From contig SHYA01000001.1 in the NCBI GenBank assembly GCA_009693055.1, forward strand, positions 186,001 to 250,000: a DNA stretch of 64,000 bases, written 5' to 3'. Position numbers and translations under genes: made by a program. The notes below the pieces were generated by a model. It did not search any database, was not told the origin of the DNA, and saw only the letters and a list, made by a program, of their open reading frames with translations. This document shows positions 53,967-63,753 of this stretch, one piece after another. Every line of letters begins with the position of its first letter. Position 1 is the stretch's first letter. This DNA comes from Dehalococcoidia bacterium. Lineage in GTDB: Bacteria > Chloroflexota > Dehalococcoidia > Lucifugimonadales > SHYT01.

Positions 53967-55650
53967 CTAAGGGCTGCCCAAAGCCACTGGGACCTTCTCA
54001 TCGCCGGTCGTCTCGGCGTCCGTGCGTCCAAGCCGGTGCCCTCGCTGGCGGAAGAGTGCCTTGAAGACCCCCTCCAGCGCCCTTTGCGTGACCTCCGGCG
54101 ACGGCAGGTTCGTATCCAGGACCAGGTGCTGACCGCGCGCGAACCCCCTGACCGGCTCAAAGGCTGCCTTCTGCCGGGCGTACGGCTCCCAGCGCGCGTC
54201 GCTGGCATCCTTGCCGATTGCTGCCCGTGCGTCCAACCGCTGGCGGGCCACGGCGTCCTGGGCGCGGCACTCCAGGACAAGAAACGGCGCGCCGGCCTCG
54301 TTTGCCACCGCATGCGCTCCGGCCCGCCAGGCCGCCTTCCGAAACGAAGCGTCCGCAATGACCCGTTGCCCCTTCATCAGCTTCTCACGCGCCGCCGAAA
54401 GCAACTCCTGATGGTTTTGCTCCACCGCCTCCTCAGAGTAGAAGCCTGCACCCCAGGCCTCCGGCCTCCGCTCCGTCACGGCGAGCCCCCGTGCGACATT
54501 CCGCACTACATCGGAAGCGAGCACCTCAGCGCCGAGCCGCTCCCCAAACTCCCTTGCCAGGACGATCTTCCCGGTCGCCATCAGCCCAGTCGTAATGAGC
54601 AACAGCGGCCCCTCGGGACGCGCGTACTCGGCAGCCAAGGTGAAGTGCCGGGCGGCACGCTCTTGAAGCTCTTTCCGCTCAGCGGAAAGCAGGTTGGCGT
54701 CCGCAAGGCGAAACCCCTCCACCTTACCGCGCACGTAGGGGCGATACACCTTGTAGAAGTCCGGCAGCTTCAGCAGGTCGCCGTCCCCGCTCAGCTCCAC
54801 GTAGTGCTGCACGAGCGCGCGGGACAAGTCAGCGCGGCCCAGATAGTCTAGGCCCATCGCCAAGAAAGCGAGGTCGCTGGCCACATCGGAGTACCGGAAC
54901 CGTTTGTTGAACTCGATGCAATCAATCACGGAGATGCGGACGCCATCGGGGATTGCGGAGTCTTTTTCAAGGAAGACCTGAGCAGCGTGGAGGTCGCCGT
55001 GGCAGTCGCGGATGTAGCCACCGTCAGCGCGCGCCCGGAACAAGTCCGCATACGTCCTCATGAACGCGTCGCTGTACGCCCGCAGTAGGTCATAGACCGG
55101 CTGGCTGATTGTGGTCCCAATGACGTCCCGGGTCTGCGCGAAATTCTCCCGTACGTTCCTGCGGACCGCCATGCGGGCTCCCGGGGCGGGCGATGGCCGG
55201 CGTACTCTCAGTGCGCTGGTGGAACCGCCAGATCTGCCGGGCGGCCAGACGGATATGCCACCTGGTGACCTTCCCCTCCTTCAGCAGGCGCCGCATCTCC
55301 CGATCCGCGGGAAGCTGGCGCATTACGACGGCGTAGTCTGCCACGCGGCCCTTGCCATCCACTGTGTACTCACCATCCCGCTGCCGTATCGTGGCCACCC
55401 TCAAGTAAACACTTGGTGACATGCGGCGGTTAAGCCGCGGCTCCTCCTTGCAGTAATGGCGCCGCTTGGCGAGGGTGGTGAAGCCCAGAAACCCAAAGTC
55501 TACGGCTTTCTTCAACTTGTAGACGCGCTGGCCGGTGAGGAACAGGTAGGAAATATGAGTCTCCACGAGATCAACTCGCGCGGAACGTTGCTCCGGCGGG
55601 TAAGCGCTGGGGTAGAGAAGCGCTTGCACGAGCGGTGGGCACCCCATCAC
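53967..55650 (-). pseudogene. Two-domain kinase (APH-like + P-loop) with a +1 frameshift
   Basis: N-terminal frame (55650 to ~55172): VETHISYLFLTGQRVYKLKK, then FGFLGFTTLAKRRHYCKEE, an aminoglycoside-phosphotransferase-like domain. The second frame (from ~55171) continues RRNVRENFAQTRDVIG, HGDLHAAQVFL and DCIEFNKRFRYSDVASDLAF (kinase catalytic/metal segments), then a P-loop domain LLLITTGLMATGKIVLAREF. The P-loop has Ile where Ser/Thr normally follows GK, so that domain may be impaired. The frames join at GGGAGCCCGC-ATG with one extra base. Restored length ~560 residues, typical for this fusion. Its start overlaps the PfkB stop. Confidence 0.8.
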
Positions 55651-56600
55651 CCTCTCCTAGTGCCCGTCCTTCCCTCAAAGTGCTGCCGGAACCGGGCTCT
55701 GAAGGCGCCCTCGGTGAACGAGTACGTCTGGGTGCCCGGGCACTCAATAGCGAACGACGCACAGACAGTTCCGATCTTGGCGCTTTCTATCAGGTCCTTA
55801 CCGGCTACCAGGCCCTTGATGAACCCGCCTCGATAAGCGTCGCCCGCGCCTGTAGGGTCGACCAAGCCCTCAATCCGCTTGACAGCGGGGACCAGCGCCT
55901 CCCCGTCGTGCGTGGCGACCACCGACCCCTGGTCGCCTTTCGTCGTGATAACGGCGTCCGCGCGCTTCAGGAGCGCGGCCTTGTCCAGGCCGGTCCGCGC
56001 CATAATCATCTCCATCTCGTAGTCGTTGGCGATAAGGACCTTCGCCCCCTCTATGCAGTGCGCCAGCTTCTCCGGGTCCCACTGCGGCAGGGACTGTCCC
56101 GGGTCAAAGATGAAAGGGATGTTCCTGGTCCGGTAGAGATCGTGATAGGTCATCATGTCCTGCAGGTTGCCAGGTGCGATGATAGCAAAGCACGTCGTGG
56201 GGTCTACCCCATCAAGGCGGAACAGTGAGGGGTGCTTCATGGCGCCGGGGTTAAACCCCGTGATCTGGTTGTCCGACTGATCCGTGGTAATGTAGGCGCC
56301 CGAGGTGAATTCGTCCTCAATGATCCGGATGCCTTCATGGGAGATATGGTTCTTTTCAAACCACTGGAAGTAGCGCTGGTAATCCTGGCCAATCGTGGCA
56401 AGGATTGTGGGCCGCTCGCCCAAGAGCGCGAGCGCGTACGCGATGTTCCCAGCGGTGCCGCCCAGGCGCTCTACGAGCCCGTTGACGACGAAGCTCACGT
56501 TCAGAATGTGGATCTTTTCCGGCATGATGTGGTCTGAGAACTTGCCGGGGAAGTCCATAATCCTGTCGTAGGCCAGCGAGCCGGAAACAAAGATATCCAT
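55647..56600 (-). CDS. PfkB-family carbohydrate/nucleoside kinase (adenosine-kinase-like)
   Basis: 317 residues. GGTAGNIAYALALLGERP near residue 47 and the C-terminal anion-hole motif VDPTGAGDAYRGGF (catalytic Asp in GAGD) define the ribokinase family. The sequence style (MDIFVSGSLAYDRIMDFPGKF) resembles adenosine-kinase-like members. With mtnP, mtnA and ahcY nearby, recycling of adenosine to AMP is an attractive role, but is inference. The ATG at 56600 is preceded by GTGAAGAAGC. Much longer upstream reading frame is rejected. Confidence 0.88.
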   Translation of the reverse strand: MDIFVSGSLAYDRIMDFPGKFSDHIMPEKIHILNVSFVVNGLVERLGGTAGNIAYALALLGERPTILATIGQDYQRYFQWFEKNHISHEGIRIIEDEFTSGAYITTDQSDNQITGFNPGAMKHPSLFRLDGVDPTTCFAIIAPGNLQDMMTYHDLYRTRNIPFIFDPGQSLPQWDPEKLAHCIEGAKVLIANDYEMEMIMARTGLDKAALLKRADAVITTKGDQGSVVATHDGEALVPAVKRIEGLVDPTGAGDAYRGGFIKGLVAGKDLIESAKIGTVCASFAIECPGTQTYSFTEGAFRARFRQHFEGRTGTRRG

Positions 56601-56613
56601 GGTTGTAGCTTCT

Positions 56614-57228
56614 TCACGTGCCTCCGGACGAGTCTGCGATGGGTGCGGCATCTCCACCAGCGCGGCGGCGGGACTTGCGGGGGGGAGCCTTGGCGGCCTC
56701 CGGGGCTGCAGGCGTAGGGGCCTGCTCGGGAGCGGGCTGTACCGCGCCCTCTGAAGTGGCCTTCGCGCGGACCCGGCGCGCCGGCTTGTGCAGTGCGGTC
56801 TCCTCAGCTGGTGGCGCTCCAGCGGTTCCGGCGGGCGCCTTCTCCGCCAGGGCATGCCGTGGGGCCTTGGCTGCCCCAGCGCGGGGCTTCGGCCTTGGAG
56901 CCGCTGCAGGCGCCGCCACCACGGCACGCGGGGCAGCGGGCGCTTCGGCGGTCGGCAGCGCAGGCTTCGGAAAGGCGGTGTCGGCCAGCGCGGGGGCGAT
57001 CGCCCGGCTGATGGCCTGGGCGACCAGCGACGGCGGCGTCATCGTCTCCTTGGGGAGCAGATATGCCGCAGTGCGCAACACGTTCCGAGCCGATGGTCCG
57101 GCAAGCCGCTCCATCTGCGGCAGCGTGATCTGCCCCTTCAAGAGCTGCCGTGCGAGCTGACGCCAGTGCCGCCTCTTCGTCTCGGTCTTTAGGTGGATGG
57201 CCCGTGCGCGTTGCTGCGGCTTGTCCAT
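56614..57228 (-). CDS. Hypothetical protein with basic N terminus and Ala/Pro/Lys-rich tail
   Basis: 204 residues. Residues 1-60 are basic and helical (HLKTETKRRHWRQLARQLLK), with a QITLPQMERLAG segment that may be a small helical domain. From about 95 onward the protein is Ala/Pro/Lys/Arg-rich and probably disordered (AAPRPKPRAGAAKAPRH). It resembles nucleic-acid-binding tails and shares that style with the MetK tail. Located between rhodanese and PfkB kinase in one operon. Function unknown. Confidence 0.65.
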   Translation of the reverse strand: MDKPQQRARAIHLKTETKRRHWRQLARQLLKGQITLPQMERLAGPSARNVLRTAAYLLPKETMTPPSLVAQAISRAIAPALADTAFPKPALPTAEAPAAPRAVVAAPAAAPRPKPRAGAAKAPRHALAEKAPAGTAGAPPAEETALHKPARRVRAKATSEGAVQPAPEQAPTPAAPEAAKAPPRKSRRRAGGDAAPIADSSGGT

Positions 57229-57245
57229 GCTTTCACCTTTCTCTC

Positions 57246-57599
57246 TTATGGTTCGTTGCCGTAGCTGGCAGGGTACTTCTTTTCCAGCCAGGCCGGCGTG
57301 CCGTCTTCTATGTTGTAGAGGTGGTCGGAGTCCAGCCCCATCGCGGCGGCCATCTCACATGCCAGGCCGCTTCTCTGGCCCATGGCGCAGATGAACAGCA
57401 GCTTCTTTCCTTTGGGCAGCTCGTCAATCCGGCCCAGGACGTCGTCCACAGGGATCCACAAGGCGCCCTTCACGTGGCCGGCCTTGTACTCGTCCGCGCC
57501 CCGCACATCCACCACCACCACGTCCGGCTTACCGTGCATCTTCGCCGCCTCGTCCGCTGATATCCGAAAGAATGGCTCCCCCGGCTCTTTCCTAGGCAT
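57246..57599 (-). CDS. Rhodanese-like sulfurtransferase
   Basis: 117-residue single rhodanese domain. Active-site loop FICAMGQRSG with Cys 71. VVVVDVRGADEYKAGHVKGALWIP is the conserved first part. Moves sulfane sulfur as a Cys persulfide. In this operon it may handle sulfur from methionine salvage; partner not shown. Spaced 14 bases from mtnP and 18 from the next gene. Confidence 0.92.
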   Translation of the reverse strand: MPRKEPGEPFFRISADEAAKMHGKPDVVVVDVRGADEYKAGHVKGALWIPVDDVLGRIDELPKGKKLLFICAMGQRSGLACEMAAAMGLDSDHLYNIEDGTPAWLEKKYPASYGNEP

Positions 57600-57612
57600 G
57601 TCTCCCTCCCCC

Positions 57613-58479
57613 TCAGCTCCTGAGATACTTTTGCAAGAGCGGCCCCAACCGCCGCTTGGCGTCCGGGCTGATGGCGTCTTTGCTGGTCACAATGGCGTCT
57701 TTGAGCGCGGAGCTACACCCGCAGCGGCGTTCTTTGGGGATGCTGGGGATAACGTTGCGGAGCACCTGAGCGGAAACGGCCGCGTTCCGCAGGAGGTTTT
57801 GCAGGACCATCTCCACGCTCACCGCCTCGTGCTGCTGGTGCCACACATCGTAGTCGGTCACGCTCGCCAGGATGGAGTAGCACATCTCCGCCTCGCGGGC
57901 GAGCTGCGCTTCCGGCAGCGCCGTCATGCCGATAATGGTCCCGCCCCACGAGCGGTAGAGGGCCGACTCGGCCCGCGTGGAAAAGGCCGGCCCTTCAATG
58001 ACCACCAGCGTGCCGCTCGTGTGCAGATTTGCCCGCGCGCCATTCGCCGCGGCAGCCAGCGTGCCGCTCAGCTCGCCGCAAAACGGGTCCGCAAAACCGA
58101 CGTGCACCGCGATCCCGTCCCGAAAAAAGCTCTTGGGTCGTTGCCGCGTCCAGTCAATCAGCTGCGTTGGTATCACCAGGTCCAGGGGGTGCACCTGCTC
58201 GGCAAGGCTGCCCACCGCGGCGACCGAGATAACTCTCTCCACGCCGAGCAGCTTGAGCGCAAAGATGTTGGCCAGGGACGGCACCTCAGAAGGGCCCAAC
58301 CGGTGGCCGCGCCCGTGCCGTGGCAGAAAGGCGACCGGCACGCCCTGAAGCTCGCCCACCGTGATGGCATCGCTCGGCGGGCCGAACGGCGTCTCCGGCG
58401 TAACCTCGCACACCTTGCTCAGCCCCTCCATCTGGTAGAGGCCGCTCCCTCCGATGACCCCAATGCGCGCTTCAACCAT
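57613..58479 (-). CDS. mtnP: S-methyl-5'-thioadenosine phosphorylase
   Basis: About 288 residues. Cleaves methylthioadenosine with phosphate to adenine and methylthioribose-1-phosphate. IGVIGGSGLYQMEGL at the N terminus, FLPRHGRGHRLGPSEV (phosphate/His), GSLAEQVHPLDLVIPTQLID, EGPAFSTRAES and IIGMTALPEAQLAREAEMCY are diagnostic. ATG 58479 has GAGGAGACCCG in front. An upstream GTG at 58494 would overlap mtnA. Feeds its product to MtnA, encoded immediately upstream. Confidence 0.95.
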   Translation of the reverse strand: MVEARIGVIGGSGLYQMEGLSKVCEVTPETPFGPPSDAITVGELQGVPVAFLPRHGRGHRLGPSEVPSLANIFALKLLGVERVISVAAVGSLAEQVHPLDLVIPTQLIDWTRQRPKSFFRDGIAVHVGFADPFCGELSGTLAAAANGARANLHTSGTLVVIEGPAFSTRAESALYRSWGGTIIGMTALPEAQLAREAEMCYSILASVTDYDVWHQQHEAVSVEMVLQNLLRNAAVSAQVLRNVIPSIPKERRCGCSSALKDAIVTSKDAISPDAKRRLGPLLQKYLRS

Positions 58480-58490
58480 TGCGGGTCTCC

Positions 58491-59537
58491 TCACACATCC
58501 GTGAGCTGTCCCTGGAACAACAGCTTCAAGCTCTCGGTGTAAGGAGGACGCGCAACGCCGCGTTCCGTAATGATAGCCGTCACCAGGCGGGCGGGTGTCA
58601 CGTCAAATGCGGGGTTGTACACCGGCACCCCGTCCGGGGCCGTCTTGACGCCGCCGAAGCCTCGCACCTCTTCCGGCTTGCGCTGCTCAATGGGGATCCG
58701 CGCTCCTGAAGGGGTGCTCAAGTCCACCGTGCTCATGGGGGCCGCCACGTAGAACGGCACGCCGTACTCCTTGGCGAGCACCGCCAGCGTGTGCGTTCCC
58801 ACCTTGTTGGCCACGTCGCCGTTGGCCGCGATCCGATCCGCGCCCAGGATGACGCAACTCACCCCGCCCTGGGACATCCGATACCCCGCCGCCGAGTCCG
58901 GCAGGAGCGTTACCGGGATCCCGTCTTGCAGCAGCTCCCACGTCGTGAGGCGTGCGCCCTGTAGCAGCGGACGTGTCTCGGTGGCTAGCACCTGGCGCAG
59001 CTTGCCCTGTTGCCAGCTCACCCGAATGACGCCGAGCGCGGTCCCCAGTCCCATTGCGGCCAGGGAGCCGGTATTGCAGTGGGTCACCACCGTCGCGTCC
59101 TGCGGCACAAGCTCCGCTCCAATCTTCGCCATGGCGTAGCTGGCCGCCTCGTCCTCACTCTCAATGCGCCGCGCCTCAACAAGAAGCCGTTCAACCGTCT
59201 CCTCACGGGAGCCCGTCTGGCTCGCGGCGCGCATCACCCGCTCCACAGCCCAGCGGAGGTTGACCGCCGTGGGCCGCGCGGAAGCAATCTCCTCCGCCGC
59301 TTGCCGCAAAGCAAGAAGAAGGCCGGTTGATGGGCCGCCCAACGCTTGCGCCGCCAGCACGACCGCGTACGCGCCCGCCACTCCGATGACCGGCGCCCCG
59401 CGGACCCGCAGCTCGCGGACCGCCTCGATCACCTGCCGATAATCGGTGCACTCCACGTACCGCACCACGGCGGGGAGCAGCGTCTGGTCCAGGAGACGCA
59501 GCTTGCCCTCATCCCAAACAACCGCCTTGACAGGCAT
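58491..59537 (-). CDS. mtnA: Methylthioribose-1-phosphate isomerase
   Basis: 348 residues. Converts methylthioribose-1-phosphate to methylthioribulose-1-phosphate. RVRGAPVIGVAGAYAVVLAA near 45-65, HCNTGSLAAMGLGTALGVIR (Cys region), GADRIAANGDVANKVGTHTLAVLA (Asp), and the C-terminal NPAFDVTPARLVTAIITERG. First gene after a SAM-I riboswitch and terminator. GAGGGGGAAG precedes the ATG. Confidence 0.96.
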   Translation of the reverse strand: MPVKAVVWDEGKLRLLDQTLLPAVVRYVECTDYRQVIEAVRELRVRGAPVIGVAGAYAVVLAAQALGGPSTGLLLALRQAAEEIASARPTAVNLRWAVERVMRAASQTGSREETVERLLVEARRIESEDEAASYAMAKIGAELVPQDATVVTHCNTGSLAAMGLGTALGVIRVSWQQGKLRQVLATETRPLLQGARLTTWELLQDGIPVTLLPDSAAGYRMSQGGVSCVILGADRIAANGDVANKVGTHTLAVLAKEYGVPFYVAAPMSTVDLSTPSGARIPIEQRKPEEVRGFGGVKTAPDGVPVYNPAFDVTPARLVTAIITERGVARPPYTESLKLLFQGQLTDV

Positions 59538-59564
59538 CTTCCCCCTCGTTCGGCTTCAGGCAAC

Positions 59565-59591
59565 AAAAAAGCTTCCCAACGCGGGGAAGCT
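59565..59591 (-). terminator. Riboswitch-controlled terminator upstream of mtnA
   Basis: On the minus strand AGCTTCCC (59591-59584), loop CGCGTT, GGGAAGCT, then TTTTT from 59569 on: stable stem plus T-run, 28 bases before the mtnA ATG. It lies right after the SAM aptamer, as expected for an OFF switch. Confidence 0.88.
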
Positions 59592-59602
59592 CTTCCCCTT
59601 CC

Positions 59603-59722
59603 GCTCTCATCGCTCAACCCGCAGCATGCGGACTGACGATTTTAGCACCGGAGCGTGCTGTTCAGGCGCGTCCGGTTGCCGGGCTTCGTCGGGCCGGTCC
59701 CTTCACCACTCTAGATGAGCGC
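59603..59722 (-). promoter_or_regulatory. SAM-I (S-box) riboswitch aptamer controlling mtnA
   Basis: Reading the minus strand from 59722: GCGCTCATC (P1 5' arm), AGAGTGGTGAAGGGACCGGC, CCGACGAAGCCCGGCAACC, then GGTGCTAAAATC, and GATGAGAGC closing P1 at 59611-59603. These are the conserved S-box segments in the right order. P1 pairs at eight of nine positions. Together with the following terminator it should shut off the mtn-metK cluster when SAM is plentiful. Confidence 0.93.
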
Positions 59723-59748
59723 GGCGTACCTATTCACGTGTTACGCCT

Positions 59749-59778
59749 ATGGTAGCCATGCCGCCCAACCGCTGTCAA
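59749..59778 (-). promoter_or_regulatory. Promoter of the mtnA operon
   Basis: Minus-strand TTGACA (59778-59773), 18-base spacer, TACCAT (59754-59749). Start of transcription would be near 59742, just ahead of the riboswitch. The remaining divergent leader up to ahcY (59779-59942) shows no further element that I recognise, including no SAH riboswitch. Confidence 0.5.
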
Positions 59779-59837
59779 GGCGGCCCGCGAGCGGGACTGC
59801 GCCCGTTCCGCTTCCTGCTCCTCACAGAAACGTGTAA

Positions 59838-61211
<1,374 letters not shown>

Positions 61212-61224
61212 CGGGGAGCCTGAC

Positions 61225-61356
61225 CTCGCACGCGGCGGCCATAGCGCCGTCCCGCGCGCTAAGGTCCACCTCGCCCCACGGGCACCGGTAGTTCGCCGCG
61301 ATGACTTCGTAGTCGCGCTCCTCCAGAAAGGTCCGCGCTTGGGCCTCGCCGAGCAT
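61225..61356 (-). pseudogene. UPF0102 (YraN-like) remnant
   Basis: MLGEAQARTFLEERDYEVIA, then ANYRCPWGEVDLSARDGAM matches the N-terminal third of UPF0102/YraN, nuclease-fold proteins often encoded next to rnhB. The sequence loses similarity where FVEVK should follow and runs into the 3' end of ahcY, so the C-terminal half is missing. rnhB lies directly upstream on the same strand, the ancestral order. Confidence 0.65.
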
Positions 61357-61430
61357 TCCCCAGCCGGGTGCGCCATGGTTCAGGCTTGTCCCGACGCCTC
61401 GGGTCGCCTCCCTCCGGCGGCTCCTGGCGT

Positions 61431-62075
61431 TTAGCCACGGTCCGCCTCGGCCAGCAGCCGTACGGGGGCGAATGTGCGCCGGTGCTGCGGCGTAGGGCCC
61501 AGGCGCGCCAGGCTCGCAAGGTGCTCCGCGGTACCGTACCCCTTGTGCCGCGCAAAGCCATACCCGGGGTGCTCCGCGTCCATCTCCACCATCATCCGGT
61601 CGCGCGCCACCTTCGCCACGATGGACGCCGCTGCGATGGACAGACAGAGCGCATCCCCGTGGATGATCGCCCGGAACGGGATGCCTGCCTGCGGCAGCGG
61701 CAGCGCGTCAATCAGCAGCAGGTCGGGGCGCACCGCCAGCGACTCCAGCGCGCGCAGCATCGCCTGTCGCGTCGCCCAAACAATGCCCAGCTCGTCTATC
61801 TCCTCCGACGTGGCCAACCCCACGCCGGCGCCTACCGCGTGCTCGCGGATGAGCGGCGCCAGCCGCGCGCGGGCCTGCGGCGAAAGCTGCTTGCTGTCCC
61901 GGATGCCGCAGCGGAGCAGCCGTTCTGGCACAGGATAGGGAAGCACGACGGCGCCCGCGACCACCGGTCCGGCGAGCGGCCCGCGTCCCACCTCGTCAAG
62001 GCCAGCCACACGCCGGTGCCCCTCCGCCCACGCCTGCCGCTCCGATGTTAGCGTTGGCCTGCCCACTTTTGTCAT
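61431..62075 (-). CDS. rnhB: Ribonuclease HII
   Basis: 214 residues. Removes ribonucleotides and RNA primers from RNA-DNA hybrids. VAGLDEVGRGPLAGPVVAGAV (first Asp-Glu pair), DSKQLSPQAR, LLIDALPLP (Asp), DALCLSIAAASIVAKVARDR (Asp) and YGFARHKGYGTAEHL are conserved. ATG 62075 is chosen from family length; a 46-residue upstream extension has unusual composition. Confidence 0.95.
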   Translation of the reverse strand: MTKVGRPTLTSERQAWAEGHRRVAGLDEVGRGPLAGPVVAGAVVLPYPVPERLLRCGIRDSKQLSPQARARLAPLIREHAVGAGVGLATSEEIDELGIVWATRQAMLRALESLAVRPDLLLIDALPLPQAGIPFRAIIHGDALCLSIAAASIVAKVARDRMMVEMDAEHPGYGFARHKGYGTAEHLASLARLGPTPQHRRTFAPVRLLAEADRG

Positions 62076-62265
62076 CCCGAGTCCCGACGTGTCGGCACCA
62101 GGAATCTCTGCACACCGCTTCTCACGTTTGCGCACGTCCCTCGCCCCCGCCGGAGCACGCCGAGGGGCCACAGGCCCCTCGGGCACCCCGCTTGCCGGAG
62201 CAGACGCTGCCAAGAATAGCCCTTCCCTGTCACCGTCACCTGCATATCCAGCGGACAGGCTGTCC

Positions 62266-63612
62266 TTACCTTTGCAGCATCCGCGCCAGGTCCACGTTGC
62301 GCCCCTTGGACTTTGCGAACTGCTTCATCACCTTCTGCATCTCGCGGAACTGGTTCAGGAGCTGGTTCACCTCCTGCACCGTCGTGCCGCTCCCCTGCGC
62401 GATGCGCCGCCTGCGCGACCCGTTCAGCACGTCCGGGTCCCGCCGCTCCTTCCGCGTCATGGAGAGCACAATCGCCTCCACCCGCCTGATCTTCTTCTCG
62501 TCCAGGTTCGCCTCCGCCAGCCGCTTCTTCAGCCCGCCGATGCCCGGCAGCAAGTCAAAGAGTTGGTTGAGCGAGCCGATCTTCTTCATGGCGCGGAGCT
62601 GCTCCAGAAAGTCCTCAAGGTCGAACTTGGCGCGGCGCAGCTTCTTCTCCAGCTCCTGCGCCTTCTCGGTGTCTATCGCCTGCTCCGCCTTCTCCACCAG
62701 CGTCAGCACGTCCCCCATCCCGAGGATGCGCGAGGCCATCCGGTCGGGGTAGAACGGCTCCAGCGCGTCCGTCTTCTCGCCCGTCCCAATGAACTTGATC
62801 GGCACGCCCGTGACCGCCGTGATGGAGAGCGCCGCGCCTCCGCGCGCGTCACCGTCCAGCTTCGCGAGCACCAGCCCGGTCAGCCCAAGCCGCTGGTGGA
62901 ACTCCGTCGCCGCCTGCACCGCGTCCTGCCCCGTCATCGCGTCCACGACCAGCAGAATCTCGTGCGGCGAGACCGCCCGCTTGACCGCCTCCAGCTCCGC
63001 CATCAGCTCGTCGTCAATGTGCAGCCGGCCGCCCGTGTCCAGGATGACCCACGGAAGGCCCAGTTCCTTCGCCCGCTTCACCCCGTTCTCCGCCACCTTC
63101 ACAGCCGTGGACGTGACCGGCTCCGTGTACACCGGCGCGTCAAGCTGCTTGCCGAGCGTCATAAGCTGCTCCACCGCCGCCGGACGGCGCAGGTCGCCCG
63201 CCACCAACAGCGGCTGCGGCCTGCTCGGCGCGCGGCGCAGGTGCAGCGCCAGCTTCGCCGCCGTCGTCGTCTTGCCGGACCCTTGCAGCCCCACCAGCAT
63301 CACGACCGTCGGCGTCTGCGGCGAGGTGGTCAGCTTGTGCTCCCCGCCGCTCAGGACGGCCGCCAGCTCCTCGTTCACCACCTTCACCACGTGCTGCGCC
63401 GGGTTCAGCCCCTGCAGCAGCGGCGAGCCAACCGTCTTCTCCCGCACCTTCGCCACCAGGTCGCGAGCCACGCGGAAGTTCACGTCCGCTTCCAGCAGCG
63501 CCACGCGGACCTCCTTGAGCGCCTCGTCCACGTCCTTCTCGCCCAGGTGGCCCTTCCCGCTCAGTCGCTGGAAGACCGCCGTCAGCTTGCCAGTCAGCGT
63601 TTCAAATGGCAT
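62266..63612 (-). CDS. ffh: Signal recognition particle protein Ffh (SRP54)
   Basis: 448 residues. N domain (1-85), GTPase G domain with GLQGSGKTTTAAKLA (G1), DTGGRLHIDDELM (G3) and TKLDGDARGG-type G4 (AKLDGDARGGAAL), then a Met-rich M domain (FLEQLRAMKKIGSLNQLFDLLPG, RRRRIAQGSGT). Targets membrane proteins co-translationally with SRP RNA and FtsY. No SRP RNA gene is evident nearby. Stands alone on the minus strand. Confidence 0.97.
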   Translation of the reverse strand: MPFETLTGKLTAVFQRLSGKGHLGEKDVDEALKEVRVALLEADVNFRVARDLVAKVREKTVGSPLLQGLNPAQHVVKVVNEELAAVLSGGEHKLTTSPQTPTVVMLVGLQGSGKTTTAAKLALHLRRAPSRPQPLLVAGDLRRPAAVEQLMTLGKQLDAPVYTEPVTSTAVKVAENGVKRAKELGLPWVILDTGGRLHIDDELMAELEAVKRAVSPHEILLVVDAMTGQDAVQAATEFHQRLGLTGLVLAKLDGDARGGAALSITAVTGVPIKFIGTGEKTDALEPFYPDRMASRILGMGDVLTLVEKAEQAIDTEKAQELEKKLRRAKFDLEDFLEQLRAMKKIGSLNQLFDLLPGIGGLKKRLAEANLDEKKIRRVEAIVLSMTRKERRDPDVLNGSRRRRIAQGSGTTVQEVNQLLNQFREMQKVMKQFAKSKGRNVDLARMLQR

Positions 63613-63630
63613 AGTGTTCCCCTCTTAGTA

Positions 63631-63660
63631 CCGCTCATCCTGAGCCTGTCGAAGGATGGC
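63631..63660. repeat. Interspersed repeat copy (TCATCCTGAGCCTGTCGAAGG)
   Basis: Contains CTCATCCTGAGCCTGTCG followed by AAGGATGG, the form of a dispersed repeat also seen in pieces at 4961-4982, 34097-34163 and 40018-40090. Non-coding, between ffh and the last gene. Confidence 0.65.
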
Positions 63661-63753
63661 CTCACGAATGCGAACGCCCCTGCAAGGCCTCAGCCATTCT
63701 AGGCCAGCCGCAGAGCGCGGGCAACGTTCAAGCCCGATGAGGGAGTACTACGC

